DNA of 6,131 bases, taken from assembly GCA_905210885.1 (NCBI GenBank), contig CAJLYO010000110.1, forward strand, positions 1 through 6,131. Reading direction: 5' to 3'. A program made the translations under genes and the position numbers. Of the stretch, positions 1 through 5,260 are shown in pieces. Source of the DNA: an uncultured Eubacteriales bacterium (GTDB lineage: Bacteria; Bacillota; Clostridia; Monoglobales; Firm-18). The notes under the pieces were generated by a model that saw only the letters and a program-made list of their open reading frames with translations, ran no database searches and was not told the origin of the DNA. The first letter of the stretch is position 1, and each line of letters begins with the position of its first letter.

Positions 1-40
1 CGACGCCGGAATAGTCGGTGCGGCTGCTTTGGGTATCTGA
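1..40 (+). CDS. ROK-family glucokinase, C-terminal end (partial)
   Basis: Only the last 12 codons are in the window (codons from base 2, stop TGA at 38-40). They read DAGIVGAAALGI, which matches the conserved C-terminal segment of ROK-family sugar kinases, usually (N)DAGIIGAA.L. ROK glucokinases phosphorylate glucose with ATP in the cytoplasm. A ROK glucokinase directly before murB-rapZ-yvcK is a gene order known from Clostridia, which supports the call. The murB ribosome binding site starts one base after the stop, so the two genes are probably co-transcribed. Most of the gene lies outside the window, so substrate specificity cannot be judged. Confidence 0.65.
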   Translation, partial: DAGIVGAAALGI

Positions 41-41
41 T

Positions 42-59
42 AAAGGAGAGATTCATATT
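42..59 (+). promoter_or_regulatory. Ribosome binding site and probable ATT start of murB
   Basis: AAAGGAGAG at 42-50 is a strong Shine-Dalgarno sequence immediately after the glucokinase stop. Eight bases past the AGGAG core (44-48) lies ATT at 57-59, in frame with murB. No ATG, GTG or TTG exists in frame at a workable distance: the nearest in-frame ones are GTG at 18, upstream of this site and inside the glucokinase gene, and ATG at 132, too far downstream. AUU is a rare but real start codon, as in infC. Confidence 0.5.
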
Positions 60-953
60 TTAAACCAGGATATTGTTGTAAGTAACCTTCGCCGGGCAGC
101 AAACGGCAGTATTATTCTCGAAAACGAGCCTATGCGCAAGCATACCTCCTTTAAAATAGGAGGCCCGGCAGCGGTTATGTTTATCCCCAATTCCGAAGAG
201 GCGGCACAATCGGCGGTTAATGCTTTAAAAGACGTTAAATACACGGTGATAGGCAACGGTTCAAACCTTCTGGTAAGGGATGAAGGCTATGACGGCGTTG
301 TAATAAAAATATCGGCGGCAATGAGCGGCGTTGAAACTGACGGCGATATTATCACGGCGCAGTCCGGCGCGGCACTTTCAAAGGTAGGGAACGCGGCAAA
401 AACCGCTGAGCTTTCCGGCTTTGAATTTGCATGCGGAATCCCGGGAACGGTTGGCGGTGCGGTTTACATGAATGCGGGCGCCTACGGCGGCGAAATGAAG
501 GATATTGTCATAAGCTCGCGCTGTATGGACGAAAACGGCGCAATAAGCGAAGTGACCGAACACAATTTCGGCTACAGGACGAGTGTATACAAAGACAGCG
601 GCAAGATAATTCTTTCCGCAAAATTCAGACTCTCCCCCGGTAACGCCGATGAAATCGGAGCAAAAATGCTTGATTTTGCAAAACGGCGCAGTGACAAACA
701 GCCGCTTGAATACCCAAGCGCCGGCAGCGTTTTCAAACGTCCGGAAGGGTATTTTGCCGGTCAGCTTATTGAACAGGCAGGGCTTAAAGGCTATCGCATA
801 GGAGGTGCGTGCGTTTCGGAAAAACACAGCGGATTTATTGTAAATCAAGGCGGTGCGACATGCAGCGATGTCCTTGCCCTTATAGAACACATTAAAGAAA
901 CGGTTTACAGACAGTTCGGCGTTGAACTCGAACAGGAGGTAAAGGTACTATGA
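57..953 (+). CDS. murB: UDP-N-acetylenolpyruvoylglucosamine reductase MurB
   Basis: MurB is a cytoplasmic flavoprotein that uses NADPH to reduce enolpyruvyl-UDP-GlcNAc to UDP-N-acetylmuramic acid, the second committed step of peptidoglycan synthesis. Counting from the ATT at 57 (298 residues), the FAD-binding domain shows TSFKIGGPA at about 30-38, GNGSNLLV at about 66-73 and the IPGTVGGAVYMNAGAYGGE block at about 128-146. The substrate domain has FGYRTSVY at about 171 and GSVFKRP with the proton-donor Ser at about 224. The conserved C-terminal Glu is in LEQEVKVL at about 294. Length and N-terminal spacing match the roughly 300-residue Gram-positive enzyme. The start is uncertain: the open frame extends back to a GTG at 18, which would overlap glucokinase by 23 bases and ignore the ribosome binding site at 42-50. 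The gene ends in an ATGA overlap with rapZ, so translation is probably coupled. Confidence 0.93.
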   Translation: MLNQDIVVSNLRRAANGSIILENEPMRKHTSFKIGGPAAVMFIPNSEEAAQSAVNALKDVKYTVIGNGSNLLVRDEGYDGVVIKISAAMSGVETDGDIITAQSGAALSKVGNAAKTAELSGFEFACGIPGTVGGAVYMNAGAYGGEMKDIVISSRCMDENGAISEVTEHNFGYRTSVYKDSGKIILSAKFRLSPGNADEIGAKMLDFAKRRSDKQPLEYPSAGSVFKRPEGYFAGQLIEQAGLKGYRIGGACVSEKHSGFIVNQGGATCSDVLALIEHIKETVYRQFGVELEQEVKVL

Positions 954-1816
954 AGTTATTTGTTGTAACCGGCATGTCGGGTGCTGGAAAAACAATGGCA
1001 ATCAGATTTTTGGAGGACTCCGGATATTTCGTCGTAGACAACATGCCCCCGGCATTTCTCCCGAAGTTTGCGGAACTGTGTCTTGTTTCGGGCGGCAAGC
1101 TCGATAAGGCGGCAATCGTCTGCGACAGCCGTGTGGGCAATTTTTTCGGCGGTTTAAAAGAGGCGCTTTCCGAGCTTGACGAAAAAGACATAGAATACGA
1201 AATTATGTTTTTTGAGGCAGATGACAACACCTTAATCCGCAGATATAAAGAAACGAGGCGCAAACACCCCTTACAGCAAAACGGAAAGTCTCTTGTTCAG
1301 GCTATAGATGACGAACGTGAAATGCTTAAAGACATACGAAAACTTGCCGACGTAAAAATTGACACAACCGACACAAAGCCTAAAATGCTCCTTGAAAAAC
1401 TAAAAAAGGTATTTTTAGACGACGGGCAAAAATCGGAAATGAAGCTTAACATAATTTCTTTCGGCTTTAAGTACGGAATTCCTCTTGACGCGGACATTGT
1501 GTTTGACGTGCGCTTTTTGCCGAACCCATTCTACATTCCGGAGCTTAAAGAGCACAACGGAACAGAGGCATGTGTTTCCGACTACGTTATGAGCTTTAAA
1601 GCGGCACAGGTTTTTTATCAAAAGCTAAGTGACATAATAGACTATCTTCTCCCTCTCTATGCCGAGGACAGCAGAGCAAGCCTTGTAATTGCCATAGGCT
1701 GCACCGGCGGCCAGCACCGCTCGGTTACCATTGCTGAAAAGCTGTACCGCGACTTCGGCAAAAAGTATAATGCCGAGGTAGAGCACAGAGATTACTTAAA
1801 ATCACTAAATGCATAA
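950..1816 (+). CDS. rapZ: RapZ/YvcJ-family nucleotide-binding regulator
   Basis: This 288-residue protein has the full RapZ (YvcJ) architecture. The N-terminal P-loop domain carries Walker A GMSGAGKT at 8-15, the family signature DNMPP at 30-34 and DSR at 59-61. The C-terminal domain has FGFKYGIP at 171-178, VRFLPNPFY at 187-195 and the signature GCTGGQHRSV at 250-259, followed by HRD at 279-281. In E. coli RapZ binds the small RNA GlmZ and delivers it to RNase E, controlling glmS and so UDP-GlcNAc supply. In Firmicutes YvcJ binds and hydrolyses nucleotides, but the RNA role is not shown there. The start is ATG at 950, overlapping the murB stop as ATGA, with AGGAGGT at 934-940 nine bases upstream. 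Its place between murB and yvcK fits a role in matching amino-sugar supply to wall synthesis; that is inference. Confidence 0.95.
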   Translation: MKLFVVTGMSGAGKTMAIRFLEDSGYFVVDNMPPAFLPKFAELCLVSGGKLDKAAIVCDSRVGNFFGGLKEALSELDEKDIEYEIMFFEADDNTLIRRYKETRRKHPLQQNGKSLVQAIDDEREMLKDIRKLADVKIDTTDTKPKMLLEKLKKVFLDDGQKSEMKLNIISFGFKYGIPLDADIVFDVRFLPNPFYIPELKEHNGTEACVSDYVMSFKAAQVFYQKLSDIIDYLLPLYAEDSRASLVIAIGCTGGQHRSVTIAEKLYRDFGKKYNAEVEHRDYLKSLNA

Positions 1817-1859
1817 AACCGTAACGACGGATATTAACCGACACCTGACTTTTAATTTT

Positions 1860-1873
1860 GGAGGTTGTTTATG
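1860..1873 (+). promoter_or_regulatory. Ribosome binding site that sets the yvcK start
   Basis: GGAGG at 1860-1864 is six bases before ATG at 1871 and directly abuts an in-frame TTG at 1865. The spacing favours ATG 1871, which removes two residues from the longest open frame. The 54-base gap after rapZ contains no recognisable promoter or terminator, so yvcK is probably read from the same transcript. Confidence 0.75.
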
Positions 1874-2866
1874 ACCCTGAGAGATGAATATCAAACAGAC
1901 GCCATGCCGCTCAGCAGTATAAAAGTCGCGGCAATAGGCGGCGGAACGGGCATGTCCACAATGCTCCGCGGTTTAAAATCGCTTACGCATAATATAACCG
2001 CAATCGTAACCGTTGCGGACGACGGCGGCGGAAGCGGCATGCTGAGAACGGATATGGGCATACTGCCGCCGGGGGATATCAGAAACTGCATTTTGGGGCT
2101 TGCAAAAACAGACCCCATCATGGAAAAATTATTAAGCTATCGGTTTTGCGGCGGTTCGCTAAACGGTCAAAGCTTCGGAAATCTGTTTTTAGCGGCAATG
2201 TGCGGAATTTCAACAAACTTTGTAGAGGCGGTAAAACGCGTAAGCGACGTTTTGCGTGTAACAGGCAAGGTGCTGCCCGTTACTCTTGACAATGTTGTGC
2301 TTAAGGCGGATTTTTCCGACGGAACAAGCCTTAAAGGCGAAAGCATCATACCCAAATACGCCCGCGAGCATAATGTACATATAGAAAAAATACAAATTGT
2401 CCCCAATAATGCAAAACCCCTCGGCGATGCAATTTCGGCAATTTATGATGCTGATGTAATCACATTAGGTCCGGGAAGTCTGTACACAAGCATCCTCCCC
2501 AACCTTTTGATTGACGGAATTGCGGACGCTGTAAAAAGGAGCAAGGCAAAAAAGATTTTCATATGTAACCTTATGACACAACCCGGCGAAACAACCGGCA
2601 TGTCGGCATATGAGCATATAAAAGCAGTTTACGACCACACCGGCGATTTGAAAATCAACACCTGTATCGCAAATGAGCTTAAAGTTCCGTATGAATATTT
2701 AAAACCGTATCTTGAAGACGGCGCCGATGAGCTTTTGGTGGACGAAGACAAAATTCGCGGACTCGGAATTAACGTGGTGTATGATAATTTTGTTTCGCTG
2801 CAAAACGGACTTTTGCGCCACGATTTTAAAAATCTTACGAACGTGCTTGCAAAATGTGTTTTATAA
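1871..2866 (+). CDS. yvcK: YvcK/CofD-like UDP-sugar-binding regulator
   Basis: The 331-residue product belongs to the YvcK branch of the CofD-like family (gluconeogenesis factor). It shows the Rossmann-type nucleotide-binding start AIGGGTGMSTMLRGLK at 21-36, VTVADDGGGSGMLR at 47-59 with LPPGDIRNCI following at 65-74, then GESII at 157, PNNAKPLGDAI at 178-188, TLGPGSLYTSILPN at 198-211, and NLMTQPGETTGMSAYEH at 233-249. In Bacillus subtilis YvcK binds UDP-GlcNAc, is needed for growth on gluconeogenic carbon sources and affects cell shape through penicillin-binding protein placement; it is not a CofD-type transferase in that role. These motifs are complete and the length is normal. It is the last gene of the + strand cluster: the usual next neighbour, whiA, is absent, and a tRNA promoter starts 22 bases after the stop. 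Confidence 0.94.
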   Translation: MTLRDEYQTDAMPLSSIKVAAIGGGTGMSTMLRGLKSLTHNITAIVTVADDGGGSGMLRTDMGILPPGDIRNCILGLAKTDPIMEKLLSYRFCGGSLNGQSFGNLFLAAMCGISTNFVEAVKRVSDVLRVTGKVLPVTLDNVVLKADFSDGTSLKGESIIPKYAREHNVHIEKIQIVPNNAKPLGDAISAIYDADVITLGPGSLYTSILPNLLIDGIADAVKRSKAKKIFICNLMTQPGETTGMSAYEHIKAVYDHTGDLKINTCIANELKVPYEYLKPYLEDGADELLVDEDKIRGLGINVVYDNFVSLQNGLLRHDFKNLTNVLAKCVL

Positions 2867-2870
2867 AAGG

Positions 2871-2917
2871 TTTTTTTGCAAAAAAGTATTGACAAACAAA
2901 CAATGCTGTGATATAAT
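2871..2917 (+). promoter_or_regulatory. Strong sigma-A-type promoter of the tRNA unit with UP-like tracts
   Basis: The -35 TTGACA (2889-2894) and the -10 TATAAT (2912-2917) both match consensus perfectly and are separated by 17 bases. TG at 2909-2910 makes it an extended -10 promoter. Just upstream, a T tract (2871-2877) and an A tract (2880-2885) fall at about -53 to -39, where UP elements contact the RNA polymerase alpha subunit. The predicted start is near G2924. Such strength suits stable RNA genes. Confidence 0.92.
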
Positions 2918-2921
2918 AATA

Positions 2922-2940
2922 AAGCTGTTGAAAACAGCTT
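2922..2940 (+). other. Perfect 8-bp inverted repeat at the 5' end of the tRNA transcript
   Basis: AAGCTGTT (2922-2929) and AACAGCTT (2933-2940) form a perfect stem around a GAA loop. The predicted transcription start at about 2924 is inside the left arm, so the primary transcript would begin with a hairpin only a few bases before tRNA-Glu (2944). It may protect the 5' end or shape RNase P cleavage; neither is shown by sequence alone. Confidence 0.7.
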
Positions 2941-2943
2941 AGC

Positions 2944-3018
2944 GGCTCATTGGTCAAGCGGTTAAGACTCCGCCCTCTCACGGCGGCAACAGGGGTTCGA
3001 ATCCCCTATGAGTCACCA
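2944..3018 (+). tRNA. tRNA-Glu (anticodon CTC)
   Basis: A full cloverleaf can be folded by eye. The acceptor stem pairs GGCTCAT (2944-2950) with ATGAGTC (3008-3014), including one G-U pair. The D stem is GTC/GAC with AGCGGTTA in the loop. The anticodon stem is CCGCC/GGCGG around CTCTCAC, giving anticodon CTC. The T arm is AGGGG-TTCGAAT-CCCCT. The discriminator base is A and the CCA (3016-3018) is encoded. The anticodon reads GAG only, so a tRNA-Glu with TTC is expected elsewhere in the genome to read GAA. It is the first tRNA of a two-tRNA transcript. Confidence 0.95.
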
Positions 3019-3021
3019 AAT

Positions 3022-3045
3022 ATACGGCGCTTTACGGCGCCGTAT
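3022..3045 (+). other. Hairpin between the two tRNAs
   Basis: ATACGGCGC (3022-3030) pairs perfectly with GCGCCGTAT (3037-3045) across a six-base loop, filling nearly the whole spacer between tRNA-Glu and the next tRNA. What follows is TATAT rather than a run of T, so it is a poor intrinsic terminator. A role in processing of the joint transcript, or partial attenuation, is more likely. Confidence 0.65.
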
Positions 3046-3051
3046 TATATC

Positions 3052-3128
3052 GGGCCTTTAGCTCAGTTGGTTAGAGCAACCGGCTCATAACCGGTTGGTC
3101 CGGGGTTCGAGTCCCTGAAGGCCCACCA
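3052..3128 (+). tRNA. tRNA with CAT anticodon, probably elongator tRNA-Met
   Basis: Acceptor GGGCCTT (3052-3058) pairs with AAGGCCC (3118-3124). The D arm is GCTC-AGTTGGTTA-GAGC, the anticodon arm ACCGG-CTCATAA-CCGGT, and the T arm CGGGG-TTCGAGT-CCCTG with one G-U pair. Discriminator A and encoded CCA (3126-3128) follow. It is not the initiator: base pair 1-72 is a normal G-C, and the three G-C pairs of the initiator anticodon stem are missing. A CAT anticodon also occurs in tRNA-Ile2, whose C34 is changed to lysidine by TilS; eye inspection cannot fully exclude that, but elongator Met is favoured. Confidence 0.88.
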
Positions 3129-3166
3129 AAAATCCGTACGCAATTGTGTGCGGATTTTACTTTTTT
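3129..3166 (+). terminator. Intrinsic terminator of the tRNA unit
   Basis: AAAATCCGTACGC (3129-3141) folds onto GTGTGCGGATTTT (3146-3158) as a 13-bp stem with two G-U wobbles and an AATT loop. It begins right after the tRNA CCA end. It is followed by AC and then six T (3161-3166), the classic form of a rho-independent terminator. Confidence 0.88.
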
Positions 3167-3185
3167 CACTATTCACTCATCACTG
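3165..3185. repeat. Three degenerate tandem 7-mers, TTCACTA-type
   Basis: TTCACTA, TTCACTC and ATCACTG lie head to tail directly after the terminator. The copies differ at one to two positions. Three short copies can arise by chance or slippage; no function is assigned. Confidence 0.4.
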
Positions 3186-3300
3186 TTCCTTAATAGAATG
3201 TATGGATTTTCGGGAAGTAAAGAAAATACTAATTACGTCAATCAATATAGCAAAGAAAAATCAAAATTAAGATATCTAAAAGGTTCACATCGTCCATAAC
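3186..3300. other. AT-rich stretch with no recognisable gene
   Basis: The DNA between the tRNA terminator and the next hairpin is AT-rich. The best reading frame is 22 codons from ATG 3202 to TAA 3268 with no good ribosome binding site and no family I recognise. I see no promoter, terminator or insertion-sequence end here. Confidence 0.4.
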
Positions 3301-3339
3301 AAAAACCGCTCCGTGACAGATATGTCGCATAGCGGTTTT
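3301..3339 (-). terminator. Intrinsic terminator ending the - strand accessory unit
   Basis: On the - strand AAAACCGCT (3339-3331) pairs with AGCGGTTTT (3310-3302). A second stem sits inside: GCGACA against TGTCAC (3328-3323 with 3318-3313, one wobble), closed by a four-base loop. The outer arm runs into five T on the - strand (3305-3301). It lies nine bases after the stop of the holin fragment, as expected of that gene's original terminator. Confidence 0.8.
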
Positions 3340-3347
3340 CGTTATAT

Positions 3348-3548
3348 TTATTCATTATTCTTAAGCTGTTTTAATACCTCAATAAGCTTTTCCGACAGCG
3401 GCACGCCTATGAGTCCGGAGTTTTCAAGGATTGACAGTCCCTCGTTTTCTATGTAGAATGATACGGCGATGTCACGCAGACCGTTAATACCTGTGACGTG
3501 TGTTACGCACTCCTCCACGGCAACTGCGAGGAATTCTTGATTATCCCG
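3348..3548 (-). pseudogene. Phage-type holin, C-terminal fragment (truncated)
   Basis: The - strand frame is open from 3548 to a TAA at 3350-3348, 66 codons. Its end includes FYIENEGLSILENSGLIGVP followed by a basic, lysine-rich tail, LSEKLIEVLKQLKNNE. This closely resembles the C-terminus of the phage_holin_4 / toxin-secretion holin family, whose members end in FYIANEGxSILENxGxxGxPxPxxLxxxLxxLK. These membrane proteins, normally about 120-150 residues with several helices, release endolysin or toxins. Here the N-terminal membrane helices are gone: a TAG (3551-3549) stops the frame upstream, there is no ATG, and the only GTG (3518) has no ribosome binding site. It is therefore a remnant, with its terminator still in place just downstream. 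It suggests past phage or phage-derived lysis DNA at this site. The family call rests on remembered motif pattern. Confidence 0.7.
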
Positions 3549-3605
3549 CTAAAGCCAACGTGTTCAAAGTCTGCATAGCTGAATTTAATTCTATCACACT
3601 TCAAA
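3503..3605 (-). other. Unidentified coding-like scrap in a different frame
   Basis: Between the permease stop and the holin fragment, a - strand frame reads CDRIKFSYADFEHVGFSG, continuing IIKNSS, before running into the holin DNA out of frame and stopping at a TAA (3505-3503). The residue mix looks protein-like up to about 3530, where the holin frame takes over. I do not recognise the family. There is no ATG or ribosome binding site. It may be a second gene scrap joined to the holin remnant by deletion, or chance. Confidence 0.3.
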
Positions 3606-3615
3606 ATTATAGCTC

Positions 3616-4533
3616 TTAATTGTTTTTTATTGCATCTGTGACATTCATGCTTCGAATCCGTTTTGACGGAGCATACACCGCCGCAAATGCCGCAGCGAAA
3701 ACAAACACAAGAATGATTGCAAGAGAACTTATCGGAACGTGCCATACAGCATAAGGAAAATGCTCTGTAATGAGAAAAACATACATCCGATTACTGAGCA
3801 ATAACCCAATAACGCAGCCGATCATACCTCCCAAACCGGCATAAGTGAACGCTTCGGCAGCAATCATTTTTGTAATCTGCCGTCCGTCCATACCCACGGC
3901 TCGCATAGCTCCGTATTGTTTCATTCTTGCGGAAACACTCATTGAAATGCTGTTTACGATATTCAGCAAAGCCACAAGTGCAATAATTATCAAAAAGGCA
4001 TATACGCAAAAGACAAATGCCGTATAAGTGCCGGCGGTACTTTCGCTGAGTTTATCACGAAAATCATACTTTTCCTCAATGGCACTTTTAATTGCACCGA
4101 TATTTTTGTCGGTTGCGCCGCCCGATAACCGGACCATAACAAGTGAATAGTCCGAAACTCCGGTTAAGCGTTCAAAGGTTTTGCCGGAGGTAATCAGAGT
4201 GAGCTTTCCGTTTGCCATACCGTTCTCGCTGAACGGATCATATTTCAGCAGTCCTGCCACTTTAAGACTTCCGTTTCCGATTTTTATTGCATCGCCGATT
4301 TTTATATCTTTATCCGATACAGCCAAAACATAACTGCTGTCCCCGTAGACTTTTGACAGGTCGCTGCCTTTTATAATGTCCGAACGCTTAACATCTTTAT
4401 TGTAATCGTCCGCAGCTGAAAGCAGCATATCCGCAGTTTCACCGCGTGTTGCGTACATATCGGACGCAAATACTGTATTTGTAAAAAACATAGCGGCTGT
4501 AAGCCCTGCCGCCGTAATTCCTTTTATGTCCAT
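3616..4533 (-). CDS. Chimeric protein: signal peptide and SLH segment fused to C-terminal half of an FtsX/MacB-type ABC permease
   Basis: The 305-residue frame joins two unrelated parts. Residues 1-24 are a signal peptide (hydrophobic AAGLTAAMFF core, VFA before the likely cut). Residues about 27-56, with ATRGETADMLLSAADDYN then DVKRSDIIKG, resemble part of an S-layer homology (SLH) domain. From about residue 57 the protein is like the extracellular MacB_PCD domain and then the FtsX domain of an ABC permease. Membrane helices lie at about 171-195, 228-250 and 268-288, with the conserved cytoplasmic loop RMKQYGAMRAVGMDGRQI at 203-220, which contacts the ATPase in relatives. The first permease helix and early ectodomain, normally 100 or more residues, are missing, and no ATPase gene is nearby. 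The gene starts one base after the tetR stop, with no visible Shine-Dalgarno sequence, so translation would depend on coupling. It is probably a deletion product. It might still be functional, because the signal peptide would export the ectodomain as the lost helix did. Confidence 0.75.
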   Translation of the reverse strand: MDIKGITAAGLTAAMFFTNTVFASDMYATRGETADMLLSAADDYNKDVKRSDIIKGSDLSKVYGDSSYVLAVSDKDIKIGDAIKIGNGSLKVAGLLKYDPFSENGMANGKLTLITSGKTFERLTGVSDYSLVMVRLSGGATDKNIGAIKSAIEEKYDFRDKLSESTAGTYTAFVFCVYAFLIIIALVALLNIVNSISMSVSARMKQYGAMRAVGMDGRQITKMIAAEAFTYAGLGGMIGCVIGLLLSNRMYVFLITEHFPYAVWHVPISSLAIILVFVFAAAFAAVYAPSKRIRSMNVTDAIKNN

Positions 4534-4534
4534 T

Positions 4535-5170
4535 TTATTTTACTACTTTAGAAATATTAAAAGTCCGATAGAACAGCCTGACGTGTTCATCTAACTTTTT
4601 TATACATTCTTCTTCGCGCTCCGGGTGGCGGTCGCAAACGCCAAGCAATGTTATAACCGGTGAAACATACATTATTGCAAGTGTTTCCGGATTCTCATTT
4701 TTTATTTCGCCTGCCGAAATCAGATTTTCAAAAATTGAAGCATGATATCTGACTAAACGCTCGACATAGCGTTCGGTATAGAGTTTTGAAAGCTCCGGCG
4801 AACGAAATTGTTCAATCGTCATCATGCGCCGAAAGCGGCTGATTTTTTCGTTGTGCAGCGAGTATATAAATATTTGCCGCACTTTCTGTATAAGAAAATC
4901 CTCCGTAATTTCGGAAAAAACTTTTATATCCTTTCGGGCGTCATGAACATGAATATCAATTCCGTCTGTGTATTTTTCATACTGCAGGGCAGTGTCCTCA
5001 AAAACAGCGTCAAAAATAGCCTGTTTGCTCGGATAATGACTGTAAAGTGACGGCGCTTTAATCCCCACAGCTCTTGCAATATCACCGACGCTTACGGCAT
5101 CATAACCGTTTTCCGAAAATAATTCAAGTGCTTTGTCAAGAATTTTATCTTTTGTAGTTTCCTGTTTCAT
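4535..5170 (-). CDS. TetR/AcrR-family transcriptional regulator
   Basis: The 211-residue protein has the N-terminal TetR DNA-binding domain: an opening helix KDKILDKALELFSENGYDAVSV at about 7-28 (given here as two parts, KDKILDKALELFS and ENGYDAVSV), then the helix-turn-helix DIARAVGIKAPSLYSHYPSK at about 30-49. The rest is an alpha-helical ligand-binding and dimer domain with no ligand I can infer. TetR proteins are usually repressors that leave DNA on binding a small molecule. ATG 5170 has AGGAGG about six bases upstream. A perfect promoter and a palindrome over the start site lie just upstream, which points to self-repression. The gene immediately downstream is the chimeric permease, so the regulator probably once controlled an ABC exporter operon. 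All parts of the regulator look intact. Confidence 0.92.
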   Translation of the reverse strand: MKQETTKDKILDKALELFSENGYDAVSVGDIARAVGIKAPSLYSHYPSKQAIFDAVFEDTALQYEKYTDGIDIHVHDARKDIKVFSEITEDFLIQKVRQIFIYSLHNEKISRFRRMMTIEQFRSPELSKLYTERYVERLVRYHASIFENLISAGEIKNENPETLAIMYVSPVITLLGVCDRHPEREEECIKKLDEHVRLFYRTFNISKVVK

Positions 5171-5178
5171 AAGCCCCT

Positions 5179-5198
5179 CCTAACTAATATTTGTTAGG
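5179..5198. promoter_or_regulatory. Palindromic operator, probable TetR-family binding site
   Basis: CCTAAC (5179-5184) and GTTAGG (5193-5198) are the arms of a 20-base palindrome whose halves pair at all but one position. It covers the predicted start of transcription (about 5195), begins four bases from the -10 box, and runs into the tetR ribosome binding site. A bound dimer would block both polymerase and, in RNA form, could fold over the Shine-Dalgarno sequence. Autorepression is inferred from position. Confidence 0.75.
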
Positions 5199-5201
5199 AA
5201 T

Positions 5202-5230
5202 ATTATAGTACAGAAAAATACGAATGTCAA
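5202..5230 (-). promoter_or_regulatory. Perfect sigma-A-type promoter for tetR
   Basis: Read on the - strand, TTGACA (5230-5225) and TATAAT (5207-5202) are exact consensus hexamers separated by 17 bases. The predicted start is near 5195, 25 bases upstream of the tetR ATG. A consensus promoter for a regulator makes sense only if it is held down, which fits the operator beside it. Confidence 0.9.
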
Positions 5231-5260
5231 TATATCCTGCAAAATTTATATTTTCTTGAT

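Noticed and set aside
18..56. N-terminal extension of MurB from GTG 18
   Set aside because: It would overlap the glucokinase end by 23 bases, bypass the ribosome site at 42-50 and add residues that do not match other MurB N-termini. Kept only as an alternative start.
378..890. 170-codon open frame on the - strand across murB
   Set aside because: It lies wholly antisense to a clear MurB, shows no family motif and is a product of codon bias in the real gene.
3022..3045. Terminator between the two tRNAs
   Set aside because: The stem is strong but no run of T follows, and the next tRNA has no promoter of its own in the spacer, so full termination is unlikely.
3165..3185. Start of a CRISPR or long tandem array
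   Set aside because: Only three imperfect 7-mers with no spacers; far too short.
3202..3270. 22-codon + strand frame in the AT-rich gap
   Set aside because: Very short, no convincing ribosome binding site, no family resemblance.
3095..3620. Phage attachment site formed by the tRNA(CAT) 3' end
   Set aside because: I looked for a second copy of the T-arm and acceptor sequence downstream and saw none, so there is no direct-repeat evidence for integration here.
3503..3745. 80-codon - strand frame beginning inside the permease gene
   Set aside because: Its first half is a shadow of the permease in another frame, rich in Cys and His by chance. Only the part beyond the permease stop is considered, as a possible scrap.
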